Assembly (NCBI GenBank): GCA_964479375.1
Contig: CAYZKD010000002.1
Span: 1-64,000 of the forward strand
Length of the DNA stretch: 64,000 nt
Source of the DNA: CAYXTC01 sp964479375
GTDB taxonomy: Bacteria; Patescibacteriota; Minisyncoccia; Minisyncoccales; GWA2-38-27
Reading direction: 5' to 3'
In this document: one piece after another, positions 15,282 to 24,060 of the stretch
Layout: every line of letters starts with the position of its first letter
Numbering within the stretch: the first letter of the stretch is position 1
The notes under the pieces: generated by a model
The model's database searches: none
What the model saw: only the letters and a program-made list of their open reading frames with translations
What the model was told of the DNA's origin: nothing
Program-made: the position numbers and the translations under genes

Positions 15282-15701
15282 TTAGGATTCTCCTCTCTCT
15301 AAGAAGTTAAGGGCGCTCTCATCCTCGGATCCGCGCCTCTTTCCCCGTCCAGAATATTCACCCCAAAGACAACGCCCAAAAAGAGTTTTCCTCCGGGCCT
15401 TATCTAAAGCGCCAACCAAGCCGTTCCTCTCTGAAATTTCTTTTCTCTTTTCCCGGCCCGACTTTAATTATTGCCTCCCAGAAAATTTTGGCCTGACCCT
15501 CAGCGAGTGCCGCTGTTTCAAAATCTAAAATATCAAAGGCGAGATAACCCCCCCCTTTTTTTTATTCTCCAAGCCAGAACAACCAAGAGATCCTCCCCTC
15601 CGCCAAAGTCAAATCCCTCCGTTTTCAGTTTTCTCATTTAACAAAAAACGGTGGCCTTCATGGATGCAGTTCGCTTCTTTTATCAGGGCTCCGGTTTCCA
15701 T
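15282..15701 (-). pseudogene. Frameshifted gene, about 140 codons
   Basis: ATG at 15701 is preceded by GGGAGAAAGG and the locus ends with a terminator. No single frame is open, but three +1 shifts join protein-like segments: METGALIKEANCIHEGHRFL, then FDFGGGEDLLVVLAWRIKK, then GYLAFDILDFETAALAEGQA and KIFWEAIIKVGPGKEK, then NGLVGALDKARRKTLFGR, ending in LERGES. The shifts fall at or near homopolymers: GGAGGG (about 15615), A8G8 (about 15550-15565) and an A-rich stretch (about 15440). After three shifts the frame returns to that of the ATG. It may be a decaying gene or may reflect homopolymer sequencing errors. No family is recognised. Confidence 0.65.
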
Positions 15702-15749
15702 ACCTTTCTCCCACTATTTTTACAAAAAACTGTTTACTTTCTAAAAAAA

Positions 15750-15769
15750 GCCTCTTCTAAGAAAGAGGC
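15750..15769 (-). terminator. Terminator downstream of ruvA
   Basis: GCCTCTT/AAGAGGC stem followed on the minus strand by seven T, about 130 bp after the ruvA stop. The stretch 15770-15898 between them holds no gene that I can support. Confidence 0.8.
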
Positions 15770-15898
15770 CCAGCCCCGCCGTTTTAGAAATTAGAGTCAA
15801 GAATGCCCATTTCTAAAAAGAGAGTCAATAATAATGATGTTTGCTATTCTTTCTAAAAACATGTTCTTGTTTAAAGCCAGTAAAGAGGGCTTGCTTTA

Positions 15899-16462
15899 TC
15901 AACTTTTACTTAATACTTTTAGAGCCTGTTTCACTTTTTGCTCTGCATCTTGGCTCTCCTTGGGAATTTTCTTGAGGGCCTCTTTGGCTCTTTGGCGAGA
16001 AAATCCCAAATTGACTAAAGCGTCTTCTGCCTCGTCTTTTTTAGGATTATTTTTATCTAAACTTTCAATCTCCCCTGAGAGTTCTAAAATAATGGCCATG
16101 GCTTTCTTGCGCCCGATGTTAGGAATGTCTTTAAATAAACTGCTGTCTTTGTTCTTTATTCTCTCTTTTATCTTTTCCAGAGGACCTAGGGCAGATATCT
16201 CCAGGGCTGCCTTGGGGCCTACTCCTTTTATCTTTTCTACTATTTCAAAGAGTTCCAGTTCCTTGTATTCTAGAAATCCGTATAAATCAAACCTGTTTTC
16301 TCCTACGGCCAAAAAAGAGAACAACTTGAGGCCCCTCCGGTTTTCTGATATCTTAGAAAGAGCCTTCTGAGAAAAGAAAACCTTAAACCCCACATTGTTC
16401 ACATCCAAAATCACAAATTTCTCCTTTTTGGCAACTACATCTCCCTTTAAATAACTTATCAT
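15899..16462 (-). CDS. ruvA: Holliday junction branch-migration protein RuvA
   Basis: 187 residues. RuvA binds four-way junctions and loads RuvB helicase. The N-terminal OB domain (MISYLKGDVVAKKEKFVILD, GVGFKVFF-like segment) is followed by the HhH pair IKGVGPKAALEIS and IPNIGRKKAMAIIL, and the C-terminal RuvB-binding helices EDALVNLGFSRQRAKEALK. It is divergent from uvrB (14 bp between starts). In many bacteria ruvA neighbours ruvB and ruvC; here the three lie 10-20 kb apart. Confidence 0.95.
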   Translation of the reverse strand: MISYLKGDVVAKKEKFVILDVNNVGFKVFFSQKALSKISENRRGLKLFSFLAVGENRFDLYGFLEYKELELFEIVEKIKGVGPKAALEISALGPLEKIKERIKNKDSSLFKDIPNIGRKKAMAIILELSGEIESLDKNNPKKDEAEDALVNLGFSRQRAKEALKKIPKESQDAEQKVKQALKVLSKS

Positions 16463-16476
16463 TAACTCATTCTAGC

Positions 16477-18417
16477 ATGTTCCGACTCCATTCCCAATTC
16501 CGGCCCACGGGCGATCAGCCCAAAGCAATCAAGGCCCTTACTCAGAATATTAAGGCCGGCATAAAAGACCAGGTGCTTTTGGGCGTTACGGGAAGCGGGA
16601 AGACTTTTACAGCAGCTGAAACTATTGGAAGGATCCAAAAGCCCGCGCTGATAATAAGTCACAATAAAACCCTATGCGCCCAATTATACCAAGAGTTCAA
16701 GGAATTCTTCCCCGATAATGCAATTCACTATTTTGTAAGTTATTACGATTATTACCAACCAGAGGCCTATATCCCCCAGACAGACACCTATATTGAAAAA
16801 GATGCCCAAATAAACAAGGAAATAGACAGGCTAAGGCATGCTGCCGTTCAAGACCTTCTAATCAGAAAAGACACTATTATTTGCGCTTCTGTGTCTTGTA
16901 TTTACAATATCGGCTCCCCTTCCAACTACCAAAAGGTTTCTTTTGAAATAAGAAGGGGGCAGAAGATAAAACGGAGAGAGCTGTTATCTATCCTCACCTC
17001 TCTTCATTACCAAAGAAACGACTACGACTTTACTCCGGGGAACCTTAGAGCAAGAGGCGATATCATTGAATTGTTTTTAGTCACCGGAGAAAAAATATTG
17101 AAGATTGAGATGTGCGGAGACAAAATAGAGAGTCTTTCAACAAGAGAAGAAACTGTTTCTTTAAAAGAGCAAAAAATATCAAATTTTAAGATTTTTCCTG
17201 CTGTCTTTTGGACTACTCCCGAAGAAAAATTGAGGATTGCTATTCAGAACATAAGAGAGGAATTAATAGAAAGGGTAAAGATTCTTAAAAAACAAAATGG
17301 GCTTTTGGAGGCTCAGAGGCTGCAGGAAAGAACCGAGTATGATTTGGAAATGATGGAGGAGACCGGTTACTGCCACGGTATTGAGAACTATTCCCGCCAT
17401 TTGGAATTCAGAAAGCCGGGAGAAGCCCCCTTTTCTTTAATTGATTACTACAGACACGTTCATAATTCAGGCTTCCTTGTCTTTATAGATGAATCCCATA
17501 TGACTTTGCCTCAAATTAAAGCAATGTCTGTACAGGACAAGATAAGAAAAGAAACTCTGATAAGACACGGATTCCGGTTGCCTTCTGCCGTTGATAACCG
17601 CCCCCTGACCTTAAAAGAATTTGAGAAAAGAATAGGCAAAACTATTTATGTTTCCGCCACCCCCGGAAAATATGAAAAGAAAAAATCCGGAGAGATAGTA
17701 GAACAATTAATAAGGCCCACCGGGCTGTTGGAGCCTAAAGTTGAAATAAGGCCTGCTAAAAACCAAGTTAAAGATCTAATTAGGGAAATCAAAAAAAGAG
17801 CGCCTAAGGGAGAGAGGACTCTTGTTATAACTCTCACCAAAAAACTGGCGGAGTCTTTGTCTGACTACCTTTCAGAAGAGGGTATTAAAGCTAAATGGCT
17901 TCACTCCGAGGTTAAAACCCTAGAAAGACCGGGCATTCTCAAAAGCCTTAGAGAAGGAAAATATGACGCGCTGATAGGAATTAATCTTTTAAGAGAGGGG
18001 CTGGATTTGCCAGAGGTCTCCTTAACCGCCATCTTGGACGCCGACAAAGAAGGTTTCTTAAGAGACAAAACAACCTTGATTCAAATTATGGGAAGAGCTG
18101 CCAGACATCCTGGGGGAAAGGCTCTTCTTTACGCAGACCAAATGACAGAGTCTATGAAAGAAGCAGTCAAAGAAATAGAAAGAAGAAGAAAGATTCAAAA
18201 AGAATATAACCTGAAGCACAACATAAAACCCCGGCCCGTCACCAAAGAGATAAGACAATGGCTTTTCGGGAAAAAAGAAGAAAAAATAGAGACAGAATTT
18301 CTTCTTGTAAAAGATAAAAAACTTTTAGAAAAAGAAATGAAAAAGGCTGCCCAGAGTCTTAACTTTGAAAGGGCGGCTGAAATAAGGGACATTCTTAAAA
18401 AGATGAGGGGCTGTTGA
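16477..18417 (+). CDS. uvrB: Excinuclease ABC subunit B
   Basis: 646 residues, full length. UvrB verifies DNA damage for nucleotide excision repair with UvrA and UvrC. Signatures: FRPTGDQPKAI, Walker A GVTGSGKTFTAA, beta-hairpin SYYDYYQPEAYIPQTDTYI, VFIDESHMTLPQ, helicase motifs TIYVSATPG and INLLREGLDLPEV with QIMGRAARH. A C-terminal UVR domain (EKEMKKAAQSLNFERAAEI) is present. The stop is TGA, consistent with the standard genetic code. Confidence 0.98.
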   Translation: MFRLHSQFRPTGDQPKAIKALTQNIKAGIKDQVLLGVTGSGKTFTAAETIGRIQKPALIISHNKTLCAQLYQEFKEFFPDNAIHYFVSYYDYYQPEAYIPQTDTYIEKDAQINKEIDRLRHAAVQDLLIRKDTIICASVSCIYNIGSPSNYQKVSFEIRRGQKIKRRELLSILTSLHYQRNDYDFTPGNLRARGDIIELFLVTGEKILKIEMCGDKIESLSTREETVSLKEQKISNFKIFPAVFWTTPEEKLRIAIQNIREELIERVKILKKQNGLLEAQRLQERTEYDLEMMEETGYCHGIENYSRHLEFRKPGEAPFSLIDYYRHVHNSGFLVFIDESHMTLPQIKAMSVQDKIRKETLIRHGFRLPSAVDNRPLTLKEFEKRIGKTIYVSATPGKYEKKKSGEIVEQLIRPTGLLEPKVEIRPAKNQVKDLIREIKKRAPKGERTLVITLTKKLAESLSDYLSEEGIKAKWLHSEVKTLERPGILKSLREGKYDALIGINLLREGLDLPEVSLTAILDADKEGFLRDKTTLIQIMGRAARHPGGKALLYADQMTESMKEAVKEIERRRKIQKEYNLKHNIKPRPVTKEIRQWLFGKKEEKIETEFLLVKDKKLLEKEMKKAAQSLNFERAAEIRDILKKMRGC

Positions 18418-18548
18418 TCTTTTCTTTTATTTCATTAATAATAAATTAGAACCTTAACAACATAAAAGAACGCAGGCTTTGAACTATCATCCTCTGAACG
18501 CTAGGGTGCAGGATGCAAACCCCGCACTCCAAAGAAAGGATATGCGCT

Positions 18549-19997
18549 ATGAAAATTCTCGGATTTGTGCCGGCCCTGCCTAAGCCCCACTATTTTTCTA
18601 AATTCAGAATCCCCAGCATCGGACTGCTGATCTTACTCACTAAAGCCAAGCAAGAAGGGCATCGGGTAGCCCTGATAATGGAGGAAATCTCTGGCCTTCC
18701 TTCCCGACAAATTAACCAAGAACTAAAGGATGCTGACTTGGTGGCAATCTCTTCGCTCTCTGCCACTTTCCCGAGAGCCCAAGAATTTGCCTCTTTCTCC
18801 AGAACAATAAGCCAAGCCCCCATCGTAATGGGGGGGCCTCATGTAACTTTCCGCCCAGAAGACGGAATGAAAGATGCAGACTTTGTGGTCCGTTACGAGG
18901 GAGAATTTGCTTTCCCGGCACTGTTGGAAATGATGCAGGGAAAGAAGGCCGTCCAAGAGGTTCCCAACCTCTGTTGGCACAAAGACGGCGAAACAATTTA
19001 CAACTCGGTCCCCGCCGAAATACCTGATCTAGACCGCGACTCTCCTTTTCCTGATTATGATATTGTTTTGGGAAAAAAGTCTCTTCCTTTTATCTCCCTG
19101 GAAACCAGCAGGGGGTGTCCGCATAACTGCAACTTCTGTTGCGTCCCCAGAATGTTTAAAACCCCCAGACAGCGAGATCCGGAAAGCGTGGTGGAATATA
19201 TAAGGCAAATGGATCCTCCGGGAGTCTTCTTCTGCGACGATCACTTTGCAGGCCACAGACAGAATAGTAAAAAAATCCTTGAATTGATGATCCGCAGATT
19301 AGACCGGATTCCTCCTTGGGCTGCTCAAACAAGAGTGAGCGTGGGCAAGGATGAAGAGTGGTTAAGGCTGGCCCGGCGAACTAACTGCAAATTTTTATGC
19401 ATGGGTCTTGAGTCTGTTACCCCCGATTCTTTGCAAGAGATGGGCAAGGGCCAGACCTTGGAAGAAACTGAGGAGTGCTTGGCCCAAATTAAGAAGGCTG
19501 GCCTTTTAAAATCAGTTCACGGCTCTTTTGTCGTCGGTTTTGACGCAGACGACAGTACCACAGCAAAAAAAATAGCCAAATGGGCAAGAAAAGAGGGTAT
19601 TCCCTCCATTCAGATAACCGTCTTGACTCCGCTTTTCGGGACTCCTCTCCATCAGAGGTTAGAAGATGAGGGAAGAATCCTGACTGACGACCCCGGCAAC
19701 CATACCGGAACAAGAGCAGTATTCAAGCCAGCGCGAATGAGCCCGGAGGAACTGCAAAAAAGCGTTTTTTCCGGCTTACGAAAATTCTCTTCTTTAGGCA
19801 CAATCGCTTTCTTTCTTTTGAAGGGAGGGGTAGATTTTCTCAAAGAATACTTGACCGCATTGTTTGACCGAAAAATTTTAATCAGAAACCTTAGGGAGGT
19901 ACAAATTAAATTTTACATTAGAACGCTAATCGGCCGATTGGAAAAAAGATCAAAAAGATTTCTTCGCCATCTTCTTAAGAAGGAGCGGAGCGCTTAA
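18549..19997 (+). CDS. B12-binding-domain radical SAM protein
   Basis: 482 residues from the ATG at 18549, chosen because AAAGGAT sits upstream and the domain starts there (MKILGFVPALPKPHYF). The N-terminal half looks like a cobalamin-binding domain (GLLILLTKAKQEGHRVALI, VMGGPHVTFRPEDG). The radical SAM motif is SRGCPHNCNFCC (about 190). It belongs to the BchE-like family whose substrates range from lipids to cofactors; the substrate here is unknown. It stands alone, with its own terminator downstream. Confidence 0.85.
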   Translation: MKILGFVPALPKPHYFSKFRIPSIGLLILLTKAKQEGHRVALIMEEISGLPSRQINQELKDADLVAISSLSATFPRAQEFASFSRTISQAPIVMGGPHVTFRPEDGMKDADFVVRYEGEFAFPALLEMMQGKKAVQEVPNLCWHKDGETIYNSVPAEIPDLDRDSPFPDYDIVLGKKSLPFISLETSRGCPHNCNFCCVPRMFKTPRQRDPESVVEYIRQMDPPGVFFCDDHFAGHRQNSKKILELMIRRLDRIPPWAAQTRVSVGKDEEWLRLARRTNCKFLCMGLESVTPDSLQEMGKGQTLEETEECLAQIKKAGLLKSVHGSFVVGFDADDSTTAKKIAKWARKEGIPSIQITVLTPLFGTPLHQRLEDEGRILTDDPGNHTGTRAVFKPARMSPEELQKSVFSGLRKFSSLGTIAFFLLKGGVDFLKEYLTALFDRKILIRNLREVQIKFYIRTLIGRLEKRSKRFLRHLLKKERSA

Positions 19998-20011
19998 CGC
20001 TCAGATACACC

Positions 20012-20042
20012 AAAACGCAGGGGTAAAACCCTTGCGTTTTTT
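20012..20042 (+). terminator. Rho-independent terminator of the radical SAM gene
   Basis: 12-bp stem with one G-T pair (20012-20023 with 20029-20040), loop TAAAA, then a T-run. Confidence 0.88.
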
Positions 20043-20069
20043 ATTAATCCGTGATAAATTGTGCTTATT

Positions 20070-20327
20070 ATGCCAATTACTCAGTCTGCCAAAAAAGCTC
20101 TGCGCCAAAGCAAAACCAGAGAAGAAAGAAATCTGGCCCATAAGAAGAAAATAAAAGACCTTAGCAAAAGAGTCCAGAGTTTAGTTGAAGAAAATAGAAA
20201 GGAGGAGGCTAACAAACTAATACCCAATCTTTACAAAGCAATAGACAAGGCAGCCAAAAAGGGGGTAATTAAAAAGAACACTGCAGCCAGAAAAAAGTCC
20301 CGCTTCGCTAAAGAGTGCAGAATTTGA
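20070..20327 (+). CDS. rpsT: 30S ribosomal protein S20 (bS20)
   Basis: 85 residues from the ATG at 20070; a GTG nine bases upstream is less likely. MPITQSAKKALRQSKTREER and the long basic helices ending in VIKKNTAARKKSRFAK are typical of bS20, which binds 16S rRNA. No ribosome binding site is visible and a -10-like GATAAATT lies just before the start, so the mRNA leader is probably very short or absent. The stop codon begins an 18-bp sequence also found at 18478-18495. Confidence 0.93.
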   Translation: MPITQSAKKALRQSKTREERNLAHKKKIKDLSKRVQSLVEENRKEEANKLIPNLYKAIDKAAKKGVIKKNTAARKKSRFAKECRI

Positions 20328-20345
20328 ACTATCATCCTCTAAGCG

Positions 20346-21305
20346 TTAAATCTCAGCAACCAGCATATCCAAAGCCAGCTCTGGAGCAACCTGACCCGTC
20401 TTTATATCCAAATCTACCTTAAAAATCATGCGGTAGATTTTTTTTAATCCTTCAAAACTGAATTGGCGAGATTGAGAATAACTTTTGTTAAACACAAAAG
20501 GATGAAGCCCGCTCTTTTTCAGCAAAAGAGCATAGGGATTCTTTTTTTCGACAAGGTCTTTAATCAAAAGAATATTCCGAAATTGATAAGCCATCATGGC
20601 AAGAAGATAAAGGGGGGAGTCGCCCTTTTCCAAGTGTCCGTGCAAAAGGCTAATCGTCTTTTTTTTATTCTTCCGGGCCATGGCATCAATTGTCTTAAAA
20701 ATATCGGTTTCTATGTCTTGCTTCACTAAAAACTCCACGTCTTTTGAAGTAATCTCTTCCCCGCCCCTATAATTGGCTAATTTATTAATTTCCTGGCTAA
20801 GCCGCCAGAGATCATTCCCCACGTATCCAATCAAATTATCTAGGGCCTCGGAAAATATCTTCCCGCCGTTCTTCTTTGTTTCCTTCAAGGCCCATCTCTT
20901 CAATTCGCTTTTTTCCAAAAGATCGAATTTTTGGCACTTGGCTTCTTTTTTCAGAAACTTTGCAAGATTGCTTTTAAAATCTGCCTTCCCCTGTTTGAAT
21001 ACAAGGACAACGTCGTCTCCTTTTTTGATAACTTTTTTGTTTTTTAAAATTTCCTGTTCCAAGGAGGGATTGCTGAAAGGATCTTGGATTACCAACAGTT
21101 TTCTTTCTTTGAACATCGAGGCCTGTTTGATGCTGTTTTCAAAATCGATAAATTCTTTTTCTGGATTTCTGGTAAAGGAATTGATAGATTTCAAGTCAAG
21201 CCCGCTTTTGTGGGTTTTTTTATATTTTTCCACAATCTCTCTAATTTTTTCTCTTATTCTGTAACTATCCTTTCCGTAAAGGAATATGATCATGGTTTTT
21301 GGCAC
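20346..21305 (-). CDS. holA: DNA polymerase III delta subunit
   Basis: 319 residues. HolA opens the sliding clamp within the clamp loader. The N-terminal IIFLYGKDSYRIREKI is the degenerate nucleotide-binding start of delta, DVVLVFKQGK and FDLLEKSELKRWALKETKK follow, and GYVGNDLWRLSQEINKLANY is the most typical block. It overlaps the 3' end of mutM by 16 bp, so both are probably cotranslated. A start four codons later is also possible. Confidence 0.92.
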   Translation of the reverse strand: MPKTMIIFLYGKDSYRIREKIREIVEKYKKTHKSGLDLKSINSFTRNPEKEFIDFENSIKQASMFKERKLLVIQDPFSNPSLEQEILKNKKVIKKGDDVVLVFKQGKADFKSNLAKFLKKEAKCQKFDLLEKSELKRWALKETKKNGGKIFSEALDNLIGYVGNDLWRLSQEINKLANYRGGEEITSKDVEFLVKQDIETDIFKTIDAMARKNKKKTISLLHGHLEKGDSPLYLLAMMAYQFRNILLIKDLVEKKNPYALLLKKSGLHPFVFNKSYSQSRQFSFEGLKKIYRMIFKVDLDIKTGQVAPELALDMLVAEI

Positions 21306-22150
21306 CTAGGACAGAAATAGGTGCTTCTATTTCCTAATTTTTCCCTTTTTATCGCAGCACCGCAAGAGAAGCATTCTTCTCTCCTATACACTTTCCTAAA
21401 TTCGTCAAAGCCGCCTCTTTTTCCTTTGATGTTTCTGTAATCTGAAATGCTCTCCCCGCCTGCTTCTATGCTCTTTTTTAAAACTTCGAGCAGGGCTTTA
21501 TAGAGATTCTCAAAATCATTGTCAGACAGATCGGAAACCTCTTTAAGGGGATGGATTTTGCTTCGGAAAAGAGCTTCATCAGAATAGATGTTGCCCACCC
21601 CCGCCAGCGCTTCCTGGTTCATTAAAACCTTTTTAATTTTGCCTTTTCTTGATTTTATCGCTTTTTTAAATTCCTCAGAAGAAATCTTTAAGGGATCAGG
21701 CCCCAGTTTAGTAAACACATCGGATTCTTCTAATTCTTTAGTCTGCCACAGTTCCGCTTTGGCAAATTTCCTTAAGTCAGACAGAGCCAGCATTTTCCCG
21801 TTATCAAAGAAAAACATCAGATGGATATAGCCATTATTTCTGTCTTTCATAGACGTATTTCCTTTAGGGTCCCACTGCCCGCCTTTCTTCTCCCATTCTC
21901 CGTATAAAAGATGGCCTGTCATTTTTTGATGGATTAAGATAGAATGTCTTTGCGATAGATCTATAATGATGTTCTTTCCCTTGCTCCTCGCTCCCTTAAT
22001 TTTTTTCCCCTTTATCTTCTTCTTAAATTCTTTAAAGTCGGGCTTTTTAACAATTTTCTGAAAATCGGTCCATACATCAACAAAGGTCCTTCCCAGGACC
22101 TTTGTTTTTAACCCCCTTGTTGTTACTTCTACTTCCGGAAGCTCTGGCAT
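21290..22150 (-). CDS. mutM: Formamidopyrimidine-DNA glycosylase
   Basis: 286 residues. Removes oxidised purines such as 8-oxoguanine and nicks the abasic site. The N-terminal MPELPEVEVTTRGL carries catalytic Pro2 and Glu3. HQKMTGHLLYG, LSDLRKFAKAEL and AGVGNIYSDEALF are family signatures, and the C-terminal zinc finger has CFSCG and FCPRC. It overlaps holA and follows a response regulator by 6 bp. Confidence 0.97.
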   Translation of the reverse strand: MPELPEVEVTTRGLKTKVLGRTFVDVWTDFQKIVKKPDFKEFKKKIKGKKIKGARSKGKNIIIDLSQRHSILIHQKMTGHLLYGEWEKKGGQWDPKGNTSMKDRNNGYIHLMFFFDNGKMLALSDLRKFAKAELWQTKELEESDVFTKLGPDPLKISSEEFKKAIKSRKGKIKKVLMNQEALAGVGNIYSDEALFRSKIHPLKEVSDLSDNDFENLYKALLEVLKKSIEAGGESISDYRNIKGKRGGFDEFRKVYRREECFSCGAAIKREKLGNRSTYFCPRCQKP

Positions 22151-22156
22151 GCCCTA

Positions 22157-22519
22157 TTATTTCAAAATGCTCTTCACTTTGTCGATTATTTCTGTCGGGG
22201 TAAAGTGGGCTTTAATAAGGTAATCCTTGGCTCCCATCTTCAGCCCCCTGTCAATGTCGTCTTTGGCACCCAGATTGGAAAGAATAACCACCGGAAGATC
22301 TGAAAATTCCTGGCTAAGGCGGGCTAATACCTCAAAGCCGTCTATGCCCGGAAGAATAAGGTCGAGGAGAACAAGATCGGGCTTTTCTTTTTCGACAGAC
22401 TTCACGCCCTCTTCCCCGTCTACCGCCTCGACAATCTCGTAGCCCTCTTTTTTTAATTTCTGAGAAATAAGCTCTCTGAGAAACTTGTCATCTTCGATTA
22501 TTAAGATTTTTTGGGCCAT
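22157..22519 (-). CDS. Single-domain response regulator (CheY-like)
   Basis: 120 residues, one receiver domain only. IIEDDKFL gives the acidic pocket, LVLLDLILPGIDG the phosphorylated Asp, and AKDYLIKAHF the conserved Lys. There is no output domain. It follows another receiver gene and a histidine kinase on the same strand, so it is the likely phosphate acceptor of that kinase, and it probably acts by protein-protein contact. Confidence 0.92.
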   Translation of the reverse strand: MAQKILIIEDDKFLRELISQKLKKEGYEIVEAVDGEEGVKSVEKEKPDLVLLDLILPGIDGFEVLARLSQEFSDLPVVILSNLGAKDDIDRGLKMGAKDYLIKAHFTPTEIIDKVKSILK

Positions 22520-22526
22520 AAATTTA

Positions 22527-22883
22527 TTAAGTTAATTTTTTAATTTTTTCTATTATCTGCTGAGGATTAAACCGAGTTTTAACCGCTAAATCCTCTGCTC
22601 CCAACTCCTTGGCCTGTTTTACTTCAAACTCCTCCCCTGAGTTGGAAATAGCAATTATAGGCAGATTATTAAAATCTTCTTTTATTTGGTAAAGTATTTT
22701 TAATCCGCCCCTAAGCGCAGAAAGATCAAGAAGAGCGAGATCGGGCTTTGAAGCCCTAATCCTAGAAAGGCCCTCTTCGCCACTGGGTGCTATCACCACC
22801 TCATACCCCTGTTCTGTAAAAGTTTTTTCCAGAATCTCGTTTATATCTGTTTCGTTTTCGATTATTAAAATTTTCTTGGCCAC
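22527..22883 (-). CDS. Divergent receiver-domain protein
   Basis: 118 residues, single receiver domain paralogous to the next gene. The acidic pocket is altered (IIENETDI where EDD is usual), while the phospho-acceptor region LALLDLSALRGG and the Lys in LAVKTRFNP remain. Loss of one acidic residue may weaken metal binding and phosphorylation; the protein could act as a sink or a constitutive partner. It lies between the kinase and the canonical regulator. Confidence 0.85.
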   Translation of the reverse strand: MAKKILIIENETDINEILEKTFTEQGYEVVIAPSGEEGLSRIRASKPDLALLDLSALRGGLKILYQIKEDFNNLPIIAISNSGEEFEVKQAKELGAEDLAVKTRFNPQQIIEKIKKLT

Positions 22884-22923
22884 ACCTATTTATTATTTTA
22901 ACTAATCTAAGAGTTAAATCAAG

Positions 22924-24060
22924 TTAATAAAGTTCGCTGCTTAAATATTCCCCGTATTTCTTTTTAACGGGGAGGGTAAAATAGAAAGATGTCCCCTTTC
23001 CCTCTTTTGACCTAAACCATATCCTTCCCCCGTGAGCCTCTATAATGTTTTTGGAAATGTAAAGACCGAGTCCCGTGCCCTCTGTTTCCACTTTTTTGAT
23101 ATTTTCTGCTCTAAAAAACTTTTTAAAAACTTCGTCTTGCTGGCTCTCGGGAATGCCCATTCCGTTATCCCTAACCTCAACCTGTATCTCTTTGTTGCTT
23201 TCTTTTTTCCCTAACAAAATGGCGACCCTGCCTCCCTCTTCGGTGTAAGTTATAGCATTGTTTAAAAGGTTTTTTACTGCTATCTTTATCTTGCCCTCAT
23301 CCATCATCACCCCGGGCATCTGATCGTCCAGTTTCTCAACTTTTACATCCAGATTTTTTGTTTCTATTTGATGGTTAAATAGATCCAGAGAAGACCTGAC
23401 AACCTCTTCTATGTCTCCCAATTCCATTTCAGATAAAAACCTTCCCTCTTCTATTTCTGCCACATTAAGTAAATCGCTCATTAGAGATATTGTCTTATTG
23501 TTGGTTTGAAAGATTTTTTCCAGTAATTCTCTTTGTTCCTTGTTAATGTCTCCCAGATCTCCTTCTAAAAGCATTTTTAAGGACCATTTAATGGCAGAAG
23601 TAGGAGTCCTTAATTGGTGAGCGGCAAGAGTGACAAATTCGGTTTTCATGCGGTCCACTAACTTTTCCCTGCTTATATCATGCAACATCACGAGAGTCCC
23701 TACTTTTCTCCCTCCTTTATTTATGGCTAATGAGGTGACCTCTACCACAAAATTCTCCTCTATTCTCAACTCTCTTTTAAAAACCTCTTTTATTCCTCCT
23801 CCAAGCAAACTGACCAGCAGATTGGCCTTAGGAAATTCTGTTAACCGAAGGATTGACTTTCCCAATACCTCTTTCTCTTTCATGCCAAGCATTCTTTCGG
23901 CTTGAGGATTAATCAAAGAAACCCTGTTATCTACGCTAAAAACTATCACTCCGTCTGTGAAATAGTCAATAACGGTCAGGGTTCTTTCTACCTCCTCCTC
24001 TTCTCCCTGAAACATTCTTTGGAGAGTTTCTTTTTTCTTTTTATCCCAAAGCATGGTCAC
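22924..24060 (-). CDS. Soluble PAS-domain sensor histidine kinase
   Basis: 378 residues with no membrane segment. A PAS domain spans about residues 25-135 (TDGVIVFSVDNRVSLINPQA). The HisKA motif LAAHQLRTPTSAIKWSL contains the phosphorylated His; the ATPase domain shows NLLNNAITYT, VEVRDNGMGIPES and GTGLGLYISKNI. It probably senses an internal signal. Its start overlaps the exonuclease gene by 4 bp, so translation is coupled. Confidence 0.95.
   Translation of the reverse strand: MTMLWDKKKKETLQRMFQGEEEEVERTLTVIDYFTDGVIVFSVDNRVSLINPQAERMLGMKEKEVLGKSILRLTEFPKANLLVSLLGGGIKEVFKRELRIEENFVVEVTSLAINKGGRKVGTLVMLHDISREKLVDRMKTEFVTLAAHQLRTPTSAIKWSLKMLLEGDLGDINKEQRELLEKIFQTNNKTISLMSDLLNVAEIEEGRFLSEMELGDIEEVVRSSLDLFNHQIETKNLDVKVEKLDDQMPGVMMDEGKIKIAVKNLLNNAITYTEEGGRVAILLGKKESNKEIQVEVRDNGMGIPESQQDEVFKKFFRAENIKKVETEGTGLGLYISKNIIEAHGGRIWFRSKEGKGTSFYFTLPVKKKYGEYLSSELY

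Noticed and set aside
15181..15735. RNase P RNA or tmRNA in the gap between the Mur ligase and ruvA
   Set aside because: A GAGGAAA word is present but none of the other conserved blocks; the stretch reads better as a frameshifted protein gene with a terminator.
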